Position numbers and translations under genes: made by a program. From positions 1 to 64,000 of the forward strand of contig JAEEON010000074.1 of the NCBI GenBank assembly GCA_016284305.1: 64,000 bases of DNA, written 5' to 3'. The notes below the pieces were generated by a model. The model saw only the letters and a list, made by a program, of their open reading frames with translations. It did no database searches and was not told the DNA's origin. Each line of letters opens with the position of its first letter. The first letter of the stretch is position 1. This document shows, piece by piece, positions 8,355-16,776 of this stretch. The DNA comes from Bacteroidales bacterium (GTDB lineage Bacteria > Bacteroidota > Bacteroidia > Bacteroidales > F082).

Positions 8355-10313
8355 TTATTTCGCAATCACAATGCCCAACTCACGGTTAATCTGCACTCGA
8401 AAGTCATCCCAATGCTTCTTCTTTTTTAGAAGAAGCATTTGATTGTCAATATCTCGTTCTTCTTTTAACTGATTTTCAATTTCCTTTAGTTGGCCATCAA
8501 TAATCAAGTCTTTGTAACGCAACACGGCATATTTGACTGCTTTCCGCAGCATGTCCTCTTCTTTTTTCACGAAGATTCCATGACGATCCCAGCAATCAAG
8601 TTTATAAGGAGTGGTCAGCAAGTCAATCGCCAACTTCGACACCTGTTCATCCTCGTTGGTGATAAAATACTGATCGTCAGGAAGATTACCTGAATCGATG
8701 GCCTTGTCATAGACATTGAAAATCTTACGGTTGACGGGGTCATTGAAGACAATCTCATCATTGATCAAGTCATCGATGATCAGCTGTGCCACCGAGACTT
8801 GTTCTTCCACTTCGTGCCCATCTTCGTCCACTCGGGTGTCGATCAGCTTGACTTGACCATAGACCAGCAGCAGTTTGACCAGTTCGCGTTCTTGGTAAAA
8901 GCCCGGAGGCAAGTTCTCATCTTCGGACTTGGTTTGAGGTTGAGTCACCACGGGTTCATCGGGGATCACCTCACCTTCCACACCGAGTGACTTCTTGAAC
9001 TTAGCTCGAAGCAGCTTGTTGAGTTCCATCATCAGCGTCTCCTCGGGCATGTCAAGCAGGAGGCTTGACTCCTTGACGTAGGCGATACGGAAGATCGAAT
9101 CGGGCACTACGGAGATGGTCTCGACGATAGTACGGACCACTTGGCCTTTCTTGATAGGGTCGTTAGCGGCATCTTTCAGCAACAGCTCCGTCTTGAATCG
9201 GATGAAGTCCTTGGCGTTGTCTTTCAGATAACGAGTCACCTCGTCGCTAGGATAGGCTTTGCCAAACGAGTCGGGGTCGTGTTCGGGAGGCAGCACCACC
9301 ACGCGTACATTCATCCCTTCGGCAAGGATCATGTCTGTCCCTCGGAGAGCGGCGTGGATGCCTGCGTCGTCACCATCATAGAGCATGGTGATGTTCTTTG
9401 TATAACGTTTGATCAGCCGTATCTGTTCGATGGTCAACGAGGTACCCGAGCTGGCGACCACATTGGTAACGCCAAGCTGGTGCATTCGGAGCACATCGAA
9501 ATAGCCCTCCACCAGGATGCATTCGTCTTGATTGACGATAGAGCTCTTAGCGAAGTAAATGCCATAGAGGGTTTCTTTCTTTTGGTAGATTTCCGACTCG
9601 GGTGAGTTTTGGTATTTGGCCAGTTTTTTTTCGGCATCCGATTTCAGGATACGTCCTCCAAAGCCGATGACCTTACCCGTCAGGTTATGTATGGGAAACA
9701 TCACCCGGCCATGGTAACGGTCGTAATAGTCTCCGTTTTGTCGTTTGATGGAGAAACCCACACGTTCAAGGAATTCCGGATCGTAGCCATTGTCCTTGGC
9801 GTAGTTGGTGAAGGCCTCCCACTGGGAGGGGCTGTAGCCAAGGTGGAATTTCTCGATGATAGGGTTGAGGAAGCCCCGTTCGTGGAAGTAGTCCAATCCC
9901 ACCGATTTCCCTTCGTCGGTATTCCACAAGGTGTCAACGAAATACTTATCGGCGAAGGCGTTGATGTTGAACATTTTCTCCCGTTCGGTCTGCGCCATCA
10001 TCTCTTCGGGACTCAGTTCTTTTTCCTCTATTTGGATGTTGTATTTCTTGGCAAGATAGCGGAGGGCTTCGGGATAGGTGAAATGTTCATGCTCCATCAG
10101 GAACTTTGCCGAGTCGCCGGCTTTGCCACAGCCGAAGCACTTGAAGATGTTGCGCGCTGGGTTGACGTTAAACGACCCAGTTTTTTCGTTGTGGAAAGGG
10201 CATAGGCCGATGTAGTTCGCACCACGTTTCTTCAACGTGACGAACTCTCCGACCACTTCTTCAATACGTGCGGTCGAAAGAATCTGCTCTACGGTTTCTC
10301 TTGGGATCGGCAT
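8355..10313 (-). CDS. dnaG: DNA primase
   Basis: Synthesises RNA primers at the replication fork. The N-terminal CHC2 zinc finger is visible (CPFHNEKTGSF, then FKCFGCGKAGD, about residues 39-65), then the primase core, then a TOPRIM domain with VEGYFDVLRMHQLG and MLYDGDDAG around residues 265-320. The ~200-residue C-terminal region would contact the replicative helicase. The length of 652 is normal. It is preceded by a TAATTTTG -7 box and lies 68 nt after polA. Confidence 0.96.
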   Translation of the reverse strand: MPIPRETVEQILSTARIEEVVGEFVTLKKRGANYIGLCPFHNEKTGSFNVNPARNIFKCFGCGKAGDSAKFLMEHEHFTYPEALRYLAKKYNIQIEEKELSPEEMMAQTEREKMFNINAFADKYFVDTLWNTDEGKSVGLDYFHERGFLNPIIEKFHLGYSPSQWEAFTNYAKDNGYDPEFLERVGFSIKRQNGDYYDRYHGRVMFPIHNLTGKVIGFGGRILKSDAEKKLAKYQNSPESEIYQKKETLYGIYFAKSSIVNQDECILVEGYFDVLRMHQLGVTNVVASSGTSLTIEQIRLIKRYTKNITMLYDGDDAGIHAALRGTDMILAEGMNVRVVVLPPEHDPDSFGKAYPSDEVTRYLKDNAKDFIRFKTELLLKDAANDPIKKGQVVRTIVETISVVPDSIFRIAYVKESSLLLDMPEETLMMELNKLLRAKFKKSLGVEGEVIPDEPVVTQPQTKSEDENLPPGFYQERELVKLLLVYGQVKLIDTRVDEDGHEVEEQVSVAQLIIDDLINDEIVFNDPVNRKIFNVYDKAIDSGNLPDDQYFITNEDEQVSKLAIDLLTTPYKLDCWDRHGIFVKKEEDMLRKAVKYAVLRYKDLIIDGQLKEIENQLKEERDIDNQMLLLKKKKHWDDFRVQINRELGIVIAK

Positions 10314-10331
10314 CGTTCATCTATGATGGCG

Positions 10332-10339
10332 CAAAATTA
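10332..10339 (-). promoter_or_regulatory. -7 box for dnaG
   Basis: TAATTTTG on the minus strand matches TAnnTTTG, 18 nt before the dnaG start. The sequence further upstream is a stuttering repeat (10342-10380), so a -33 element is uncertain. Confidence 0.4.
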
Positions 10340-10341
10340 AC

Positions 10342-10380
10342 AAATTCTTACTTCTTACTTCTAAATTCTTACCTCTAAAA
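10342..10380. repeat. Stuttering intergenic repeat downstream of polA
   Basis: Imperfect tandem units built on AATTCTTAC / TTCTTAC / CTTCT fill the polA-dnaG gap. It is the same style of low-complexity spacer seen at 24164-24250, 30873-30909 and 43362-43400. Confidence 0.5.
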
Positions 10381-10381
10381 A

Positions 10382-13078
10382 TCAATGTGCTTCCAGCCAA
10401 TTTTCACCCGTGTTGATTTCCACGATGATGGGCACCGAGAGCGGGAGTGCGTTAACCATCTTGTCATTCACGATGGTCTTCAGCTGTGAAAGTTCGTCGA
10501 GATGGGCATCGAACACCAATTCATCGTGGACTTGGAGGATCATCTTCGACTGCATTTTGAGTCGTTGCAATTCCCGATGGATGGCAATCATGGCGATTTT
10601 GATCATATCCGCAGAGCTTCCTTGGATGGGCGCGTTGATGGCGTTGCGTTCAGCGAAGTTGCGCACCGTGGCATTGGAGGCGTTAATGTCGCGCAGATAC
10701 CGTCGTCGTCCCAAGATGGTCTCAGCATAACCTTTTTCTTTGGCCATGGCGATGGAGCGGTTCATGTATTCCTTGATGCCGGCATATTCTTCAAAGTATT
10801 TTTTGATGATTTCGGCGGCCTCCCCTCTCGAGATCTCCATACGTTCAGCCAATCCGAAAGCCGACATCCCATAGATGATGCCGAAGTTGACGGCCTTTGC
10901 TCGGCTCCGTTGTTCTTTGCTGACCTGATCGATTGGCACATGGAACACTTTGGCAGCAGTGGCGGCGTGGATGTCATGGCCGAGGTTGAAGTCTTGGATC
11001 ATGGCCGGGTCACCGCTGAGATGGGCGATGATGCGCAGCTCTATCTGGGAGTAGTCGGCGGCCATCAGGGTATAGTCTTTGCTTCTCGGTACGAAGGCTC
11101 GACGGATCTCTCTGCCGTTGGCCGTCCGCACCGGAATGTTTTGAAGGTTGGGGTTGTTGGAACTCAGCCGTCCCGTAGCGGTCACCGCCTGGTTGAACGA
11201 AGTGTGGATGAGCCCATCGTTAGGGTTGATCAAGGCAGGAAGTGCATCGAGGTAAGTGGATTTCAGCTTGGTGTAGGAACGGTATTCGAGGATGGCATTG
11301 ATGATTGGATGCTTACCCGTCAGCTTCTGAAGCACATCTTCACCGGTGGCATATTGTCCTGTTTTGGTCTTCTTGGCCTTGACGTCGAGCATCAGTTTCT
11401 CAAAGAGGACTTCGCCGAGCTGTTTTGGGGAGGCGATGTTGAAATTCACGCCAGCCATGGTGTGGATTTCGCTTTCCAACTGGCGGATATGTTGGCCAAA
11501 CTCCTCGCTGATGGCATGCAGGTTGTCGCTATCGATCTTCACTCCATTCTCTTCCATGACGCTCAGCACGCTGACGAGGGGCATCTCGATGTCGTAGAAA
11601 AGCTTCTCCAGCCCGTTGTTCTTCAGCATGGGAAGGAAGCAATGATAGAGTTCTTGGATAACCTCTTCGTTTTCGTTGGGGTTCCAGAGATTGCCCATAG
11701 GCGAGATGGTCCGGTTGAGGTAGGTCTCAGAGAGGTTCTCCAGCTTATGAGGCTGTTCGGGTTCGATGAGGTAATGGGCTATCATCACGTCGAACAAAGT
11801 GCCTTGTAAACTGATTCCTCGTTTGCGCAAACCGGTAAGGACGGGTTTCAAGTTGTAGCCCACCTTCATGATGTCGGGGTTCCCGATACGAGCCTTTTGT
11901 TCTTCCCAGCGGGTTTCATCTGTGGTGATGACTAGGGTTTCTCTGGCATCAACGGGTTCGACGATGCTGGGAGCATTCTGGTTGGTTTTTCTCCCTTCGG
12001 TCGAAGAGCCTTCGGGGTGCTTCGCTTCGCTCGCAATGACGCTAAGCGTTGCCGGTGTTCCTCCAACCGGAGTAGGTGATCCCTCAGCATGAACGGCGTG
12101 GTCGTTAGCCGAAAACAAGGTAAGGGCGGGATCGTCATTGCGAGGAGCGGAGCGACGAAGCAATCCAACCTGAGCTGGATCAGGCTCTATAACCCCATAA
12201 TCAGCAATGAATCGACGTTTGAAGGTGCGAAACTCGAGCTCGTCGAATAGTTCCAACAATGCTTCAACATTGGGTTGATGTATCCTCAGCCCTTCCTCGT
12301 CAAGTTGTACAGGAGCGTCGAGCATGATCGTGGCCAGGTGTTTCGACATCAATCCCTGTTGTGCGAAGTTGATCACGTTCTCTTTCTGTTTTCCCTTGAG
12401 TTCATCAGCGTGGGCGATAAGGTTTTCCAGGCTGCCATATTTTCCGACCAAGAGAGAGGCGTTCTTTTCGCCGATGCCCGGGATGCCCGGGATGTTGTCG
12501 GAGGCATCGCCCCAAAGGCCAAGGATGTCGATGAGCTGGGTGGGGTGTTCGATGCCATAGCGTTCACACACTTCTTTCGGCCCCCACACCTGTGCGGGAG
12601 CGCCGAACTTGGCTGGTTTATAGATGAGCACCTTGTCGGTGACCAGTTGTCCGAAGTCCTTGTCGGGGGTCATCATATAGGTGACAAAGCCTTGCTGTTC
12701 CGCTTGATGCGAGAGTGTGCCTATGACATCGTCGGCTTCATAGCCTTCGGCGGCATAGATGGGGATGTTGAAGCCTTGGATGAGCCTTATTATATAAGGT
12801 ATGGAAGCCCTAAGGTCGTCGGGCATGGTTTCTCGGTTGGCTTTGTATTCTGTGTACTCTTGAGCGCGCACTGTTGGGGCCGCGAGATCGAAGGCCACGC
12901 CGAGATGTGTAGGTTTCTCATTACGAAGCACATCATAGAGGGTGTTAAGGAATCCCATGACTGCGGAGGTGTTCAAGCCTTTAGAATTGATGGCTGGGCG
13001 GCGGCTCAATGCAAAGAATGCTCTGTAAATCAATGCGTAAGCATCGAGAAGAAAAAGCTTTTTGGTGGGTTGTTCCAT
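10382..13078 (-). CDS. polA: DNA polymerase I with repeat-derived insert and eroded exonuclease domain
   Basis: Pol I for Okazaki-fragment processing and repair. The N-terminal 5'-nuclease/FEN domain covers about residues 1-295 (LDAYALIYRAF, YEADDVIG, TPDKDFGQLV, GIPGIGEKNA). The polymerase domain covers about 520-898 with motif A MAADYSQIELR, motif B RSRAKAVNFGIIYG and motif C LQVHDELVF. Between them, residues ~300-365 are translated from a dispersed palindromic repeat (LLRRSAPRND and SVIASEAKHPE read from it). The 3'-5' exonuclease region that follows lacks an FDTET-type motif I, has NLKPV where motif II normally has N-x3-D, and shows no motif III Tyr-x3-Asp, so proofreading is probably absent. 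898 residues in total, with an intact frame. Confidence 0.95.
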   Translation of the reverse strand: MEQPTKKLFLLDAYALIYRAFFALSRRPAINSKGLNTSAVMGFLNTLYDVLRNEKPTHLGVAFDLAAPTVRAQEYTEYKANRETMPDDLRASIPYIIRLIQGFNIPIYAAEGYEADDVIGTLSHQAEQQGFVTYMMTPDKDFGQLVTDKVLIYKPAKFGAPAQVWGPKEVCERYGIEHPTQLIDILGLWGDASDNIPGIPGIGEKNASLLVGKYGSLENLIAHADELKGKQKENVINFAQQGLMSKHLATIMLDAPVQLDEEGLRIHQPNVEALLELFDELEFRTFKRRFIADYGVIEPDPAQVGLLRRSAPRNDDPALTLFSANDHAVHAEGSPTPVGGTPATLSVIASEAKHPEGSSTEGRKTNQNAPSIVEPVDARETLVITTDETRWEEQKARIGNPDIMKVGYNLKPVLTGLRKRGISLQGTLFDVMIAHYLIEPEQPHKLENLSETYLNRTISPMGNLWNPNENEEVIQELYHCFLPMLKNNGLEKLFYDIEMPLVSVLSVMEENGVKIDSDNLHAISEEFGQHIRQLESEIHTMAGVNFNIASPKQLGEVLFEKLMLDVKAKKTKTGQYATGEDVLQKLTGKHPIINAILEYRSYTKLKSTYLDALPALINPNDGLIHTSFNQAVTATGRLSSNNPNLQNIPVRTANGREIRRAFVPRSKDYTLMAADYSQIELRIIAHLSGDPAMIQDFNLGHDIHAATAAKVFHVPIDQVSKEQRSRAKAVNFGIIYGMSAFGLAERMEISRGEAAEIIKKYFEEYAGIKEYMNRSIAMAKEKGYAETILGRRRYLRDINASNATVRNFAERNAINAPIQGSSADMIKIAMIAIHRELQRLKMQSKMILQVHDELVFDAHLDELSQLKTIVNDKMVNALPLSVPIIVEINTGENWLEAH
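12019..12180. repeat. Dispersed palindromic repeat inside polA
   Basis: 12019-12040 (GCTTCGCTTCGCTCGCAATG...) and 12134-12180 (GTCATTGCGAGGAGCGGAGC...) match the ends of the two intergenic elements at 40085-40180 and 40332-40427. The ends here are separated by ~93 nt of other sequence. The repeat is translated in frame in the linker between the 5'-nuclease and exonuclease regions of Pol I. Confidence 0.85.
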
Positions 13079-13119
13079 AGTATGATTTTTGGTGTAAAGA
13101 TAAGAAAAATCCGAAAAAG

Positions 13120-13151
13120 TTGCATGGTATGCGAAAAATGCCTTATCTTTG
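13120..13151 (+). promoter_or_regulatory. Promoter of the acpP-fabF-rnc operon
   Basis: TTG at 13120-13122 and TATCTTTG at 13144-13151, separated by 21 nt, fit the Bacteroidetes -33/-7 pattern. The leader to the acpP ATG is about 55 nt and AT-rich. Confidence 0.65.
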
Positions 13152-13210
13152 CAGGATATTTTGAAAACGAGAGAGAATTTTTTTATTTTTTAATCAAAAA
13201 TTAGAAAACT

Positions 13211-13459
13211 ATGTCAGAAATCGAAAAACAAATTGTGCCTATTATTGCTGAAAAGTTAGGTGTAAACGAATCAGAAGTCACTTTAGACGCCAGTTTTACC
13301 AATGACTTGGGAGCCGACTCATTAGACACTGTTGAACTCATGCTGGATTTTGAAAAGAAGTTCGGCATTGCCATTCCGGACGATCAACAAGAGAACATCG
13401 TCACCGTTGGTGATGTGGTCCGTTTGATTGAAGAAGAACAGAAGAAGAATCAGGCATAA
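13211..13459 (+). CDS. acpP: Acyl carrier protein
   Basis: Carries growing acyl chains on a 4'-phosphopantetheine arm during fatty-acid synthesis. The 82-residue acidic helical protein has the canonical attachment site [10 protein letters not shown] with the modified Ser at about residue 38. It is first in an operon with fabF starting 14 nt later, followed by rnc, an arrangement known in many bacteria. Confidence 0.97.
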   Translation: MSEIEKQIVPIIAEKLGVNESEVTLDASFTNDLGADSLDTVELMLDFEKKFGIAIPDDQQENIVTVGDVVRLIEEEQKKNQA

Positions 13460-13473
13460 TTCACAATTAAATC

Positions 13474-14727
13474 ATGGAATTGAAACGAGTAGTCATTACT
13501 GGCTTAGGGGCCATTACACCCATTGGCAACAATTTCAAGGAGTTTTGGAATGGGTTGGTCCAAGGGAAGAATGGTGTAGGTGAGATTACTCGTTTCGATT
13601 CCACCAAATACAAGACGCATTTTGCTGCGGAGGTCAAGGACTACGATCCGTTGAATTATTTCGATCGGAAGGATGTTCGCAAATATGACCTTTACGCTCA
13701 GTTTGCGCTTGTCGCGGCTGAAGAAGCCATCAGCAACTCCCACATCACACCGGTGAACACCGATTTCGATGAGGTGGGAGTGATTTTGACCGCAGGCATT
13801 GGCGGCGTCACCCATTTCTACAACGAGGTGATGGAACATTCCAAGGGGGACGGTGTCCCACGTTTCAGCCCCTATTACATTCCCAAGATGATCTTGAACA
13901 TCCCTGCTGGGGTGATCTCGATCCGTTATGGTTTCCGGGGGCCCAACTTTGCCACGGTTTCGGCTTGCGCCTCGTCGTCGCATGCCATCATCTCGGCTTT
14001 CGACCTGATCCGATACGGCAAAGTTTCGGTGGTGGTCGCTGGTGGTGCCGAAGCAGGCATCTGCGAGGCGGGCATTGGCGGGTTCAACGCCATGCATGCC
14101 TTATCGCTCCGCAACGATGACCCACTGACAGCTTCGAGGCCTTTCGACAAAAACCGTGACGGCTTCGTCATGGGCGAAGGTGGCGGCTGTGTCGTCCTCG
14201 AAGAGCTGGAACACGCCATCGGCAGAGGGGCCGACATCTACGCTGAGGTCGCTGGTGTCGGCATGTCGGGCGATGCTTATCACATCACCGCCCCGCATCC
14301 CGAAGGCTACGGCGCTTGCCTTAGCATGCAACGTGCCCTCACCGACGCTGGCATCGACAAGTCCGCGATCGAGCACATCAACACTCACGGCACCTCCACA
14401 CCGCAAGGCGACATCGCCGAGGTCATCGCCATCCAAAAACTCTTTGGCGAAAGTGCACACAATATCAGCCTCAACTCCACCAAGTCCATGACCGGACACC
14501 TCCTGGGTGGAGCCGGAGCCGTCGAGGCCATCGCCTCCATATTGGCCCTCCACGAAGGCATCATTCCTCCTACCATCAACCATTTCGAGGATGACCCACA
14601 GATCGACAGCAACCTCGACTTTACCTTCAACAAGGCCAAGAAACGCGACATCCACTTTGCCATGACCAACGCCTTTGGCTTCGGTGGACACAACACCTCC
14701 ATCCTTTTCAAGAAATACCCCGCTTAA
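13474..14727 (+). CDS. fabF: Beta-ketoacyl-ACP synthase II
   Basis: Condenses malonyl-ACP with acyl-ACP in fatty-acid elongation. The thiolase-fold catalytic triad is visible: the nucleophilic Cys in VSACASSSHAI (about residue 166), the His in NTHGTSTPQGD and the second His in the KSMTGHLLGGAGA region, followed by the Gly-rich NAFGFGGHNTS near the C-terminus. At 417 residues it is full length. It sits between acpP and rnc on the same strand with short gaps. Confidence 0.97.
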   Translation: MELKRVVITGLGAITPIGNNFKEFWNGLVQGKNGVGEITRFDSTKYKTHFAAEVKDYDPLNYFDRKDVRKYDLYAQFALVAAEEAISNSHITPVNTDFDEVGVILTAGIGGVTHFYNEVMEHSKGDGVPRFSPYYIPKMILNIPAGVISIRYGFRGPNFATVSACASSSHAIISAFDLIRYGKVSVVVAGGAEAGICEAGIGGFNAMHALSLRNDDPLTASRPFDKNRDGFVMGEGGGCVVLEELEHAIGRGADIYAEVAGVGMSGDAYHITAPHPEGYGACLSMQRALTDAGIDKSAIEHINTHGTSTPQGDIAEVIAIQKLFGESAHNISLNSTKSMTGHLLGGAGAVEAIASILALHEGIIPPTINHFEDDPQIDSNLDFTFNKAKKRDIHFAMTNAFGFGGHNTSILFKKYPA

Positions 14728-14739
14728 GTCGTTTGTGCA

Positions 14740-15507
14740 ATGAGTCTGAGAGATTATTTTGCACGCCCCAACTCCAAGGACAAAGCTTTGTCCGAATTCA
14801 CTCATAACAACTTCGGCTTCTACCCCAGAAACATCACGTTGTATCAACTCGCCTTTACCCACAAATCCGCCTCTGAAGGCAACGTGGGTGGCTATCGATT
14901 GAGCAACGAACGACTCGAATACCTTGGCGATGCCGTGCTCAGCGCCGTCGTGGCCGACTACCTCTTCCGCCTCTTCCCTACCAAACCCGAAGGATTCCTC
15001 ACTGAGATGCGCTCCCGCATCGTCAGCCGAGCCTCACTCAATAAACTCTCCCAAAAACTGGGTTTCGAACAAATGGTCCACTACACCCACGATGTCCATG
15101 CCAACTTTAAATCCTTGCTAGGCAATGCCTTCGAAGCTTTTGTGGGTGCCCTTTATCTCGACCGGGGCTACGAATTCACCAAGAAAATCCTCATCAACCG
15201 CATCATCAAGGTGCATATCGACCTCGAGCAGCTTGAGCAAACCGACGTCAACTTCAAGAGTAAGCTGCTTGAATGGTCGCAAAAAGAAAAACACCACGTG
15301 CTATTCAAAATCCTCAACGAGAAAAACAACAGCAAAGGGAAACTATATCACGTGGTCGTCATCATCGATGACAAAGAGTATGCCCAAGGATCCGACTACT
15401 CCATCAAAGGATCGGAACAACTGGCTGCCGAAAAAACCTGGAATATGCTTGTAGAACAACACATCATCAACCCCTCTAATCATGGCAGTCAAGAAAAACA
15501 AACTTAA
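14740..15507 (+). CDS. rnc: Ribonuclease III
   Basis: Double-strand-specific endoribonuclease for rRNA and mRNA processing. The RNase III signature NERLEYLGDAVL lies near residue 55, with the second acidic cluster in LLGNAFEAFVGALYLDRG. The C-terminal dsRNA-binding domain runs from about residue 175 (FKSKLLEWSQKEKH) to GSEQLAAEKTW. The last 26 nt overlap the next gene, suggesting translational coupling. Confidence 0.96.
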   Translation: MSLRDYFARPNSKDKALSEFTHNNFGFYPRNITLYQLAFTHKSASEGNVGGYRLSNERLEYLGDAVLSAVVADYLFRLFPTKPEGFLTEMRSRIVSRASLNKLSQKLGFEQMVHYTHDVHANFKSLLGNAFEAFVGALYLDRGYEFTKKILINRIIKVHIDLEQLEQTDVNFKSKLLEWSQKEKHHVLFKILNEKNNSKGKLYHVVVIIDDKEYAQGSDYSIKGSEQLAAEKTWNMLVEQHIINPSNHGSQEKQT

Positions 15508-15937
15508 AGTCGCCCCTTTCGACGACATCCATATCATCGGCATCAACAGCACACTCATCGACTATAAACTCGCCTACTATCTCAATGAGAAACAGAACTT
15601 TAACTTTGTGAGGCTCGATGACATCCTGCTCGATGAGCAGTTGCCTTATGCTTTTTTCTATTTCAACGCCGGCGAGAATCGTAACGCCTATAACCTAGTG
15701 TCGCTCAGGCACAAAGACCATCTCTGCATCAAACTCAACCCTCATATCGACTATCTGCTCGTCGTGCGCAATCACATCACCCCCGATCGTTTGGCCCTTT
15801 TGGTGCGCAACCTCCGCGAAATCAAAGAGGTAACCTACGCCTATACCATGGAACTCAGCCGCACCCCGGACATCGACGTCCTGCTGGAACGCATCGAGAT
15901 GCACGAACGCCATTGTCTTGAAGAACAAAACCACTAA
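15482..15937 (+). CDS. IPExxxVDY-family-like protein
   Basis: 151 residues with no signal peptide or membrane segment. Position directly after rnc and the pattern LNPHIDYLLVV near residue 85 resemble the Bacteroidetes IPExxxVDY family, although the eponymous motif is diverged here. Function of the family is not known to me. It overlaps rnc by 26 nt and is followed 3 nt later by the LytTR gene, so it belongs to the acpP operon. Confidence 0.7.
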   Translation: MAVKKNKLKVAPFDDIHIIGINSTLIDYKLAYYLNEKQNFNFVRLDDILLDEQLPYAFFYFNAGENRNAYNLVSLRHKDHLCIKLNPHIDYLLVVRNHITPDRLALLVRNLREIKEVTYAYTMELSRTPDIDVLLERIEMHERHCLEEQNH

Positions 15938-15940
15938 ACG

Positions 15941-16750
15941 ATGAACAACCGGTTTCCAAAAAACATACTATCGCTCAACAGCTTTTGGGGTCACGTCGTG
16001 GGACTTCCCCTATTTGTGCTTGGACTACTCCTACTCTTCTATCCTTTCGCCTTCAAAGACTACGAGATCACCTTCTCAAGGTATTCTTTCCATATCACCA
16101 TGGCCGCCAGTATCATCTTGGTAGTGATGCTGATTTCTCGTCTGACCTTGATGCTCATCAACAGAAAGAATCCCATTAAACCTCGACTGTATTTCATTGC
16201 CTGCTTCTTCGAAGTTGTGTTTTCTTCTGGGTTTACTGGACTTTATCTGTGGTTGTTTTCCCATAAAATCGCCGCTTTTTTCACCTATTTCGGCTACGCC
16301 ATGGTCTATCTTGCAGTGGCCATGATAATTCCTTATTTTATTCTATATCAACATTTTACAATAATAGAAAGAGATGAGGAACTAGAAAATGCAGGCAATC
16401 TCTCCTTGAACGAGAAAATCCGGTTCATGGACGAGCGCGGCAACGTGAAACTCATCGTGGCCCAAGCTTCCATCCTTTATATCCAATCTGATGAGAACTA
16501 CCTCCGCATCTATTATATGGATGAGGGCAAGATTAACAGTTACCTGCTTCGCAGTTCGATGAAGCGCGTAGAGGACATGTGTGCTAAAAATGGGCTCATA
16601 CGCTGCCACCGGTCTTATTTTGTAAATAAGAACCGGGTGCAGCTTTTACAGAAGGAAAAGGATTTCACCTACGCCATTCTCGACGTTCCGAATGCAGCTC
16701 ATATCCCTGTCAGCAAGAACTATTACGAACAGGTTGCCGCTATTCTCTAG
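15941..16750 (+). CDS. Membrane-anchored LytTR-family DNA-binding protein
   Basis: Four hydrophobic segments fill residues ~15-140 (for example VVGLPLFVLGLLLLFYPF and YLAVAMIIPYFILY). A LytTR DNA-binding domain follows at ~165-268, with ILYIQSDENYLRIYY, LIRCHRSYFVNKNRV and HIPVSKNYYEQV. Such proteins regulate transcription from the membrane, but no partner kinase is encoded nearby, so the signal and targets are unknown. It is the last gene of the acpP-rnc run, beginning 3 nt after the previous stop and ending 26 nt before the convergent glutamine synthetase gene. Confidence 0.88.
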   Translation: MNNRFPKNILSLNSFWGHVVGLPLFVLGLLLLFYPFAFKDYEITFSRYSFHITMAASIILVVMLISRLTLMLINRKNPIKPRLYFIACFFEVVFSSGFTGLYLWLFSHKIAAFFTYFGYAMVYLAVAMIIPYFILYQHFTIIERDEELENAGNLSLNEKIRFMDERGNVKLIVAQASILYIQSDENYLRIYYMDEGKINSYLLRSSMKRVEDMCAKNGLIRCHRSYFVNKNRVQLLQKEKDFTYAILDVPNAAHIPVSKNYYEQVAAIL

Positions 16751-16776
16751 GTGAAAAATTACCTTTCAATTTTCAA

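Noticed and set aside
10502-11809. Long plus-strand open frame of 435 codons opposite polA
   Set aside because: It lies entirely antisense to the polymerase domain, reads low-complexity His/Val/Asp-rich sequence with no recognised motif, and is explained by codon bias of polA.
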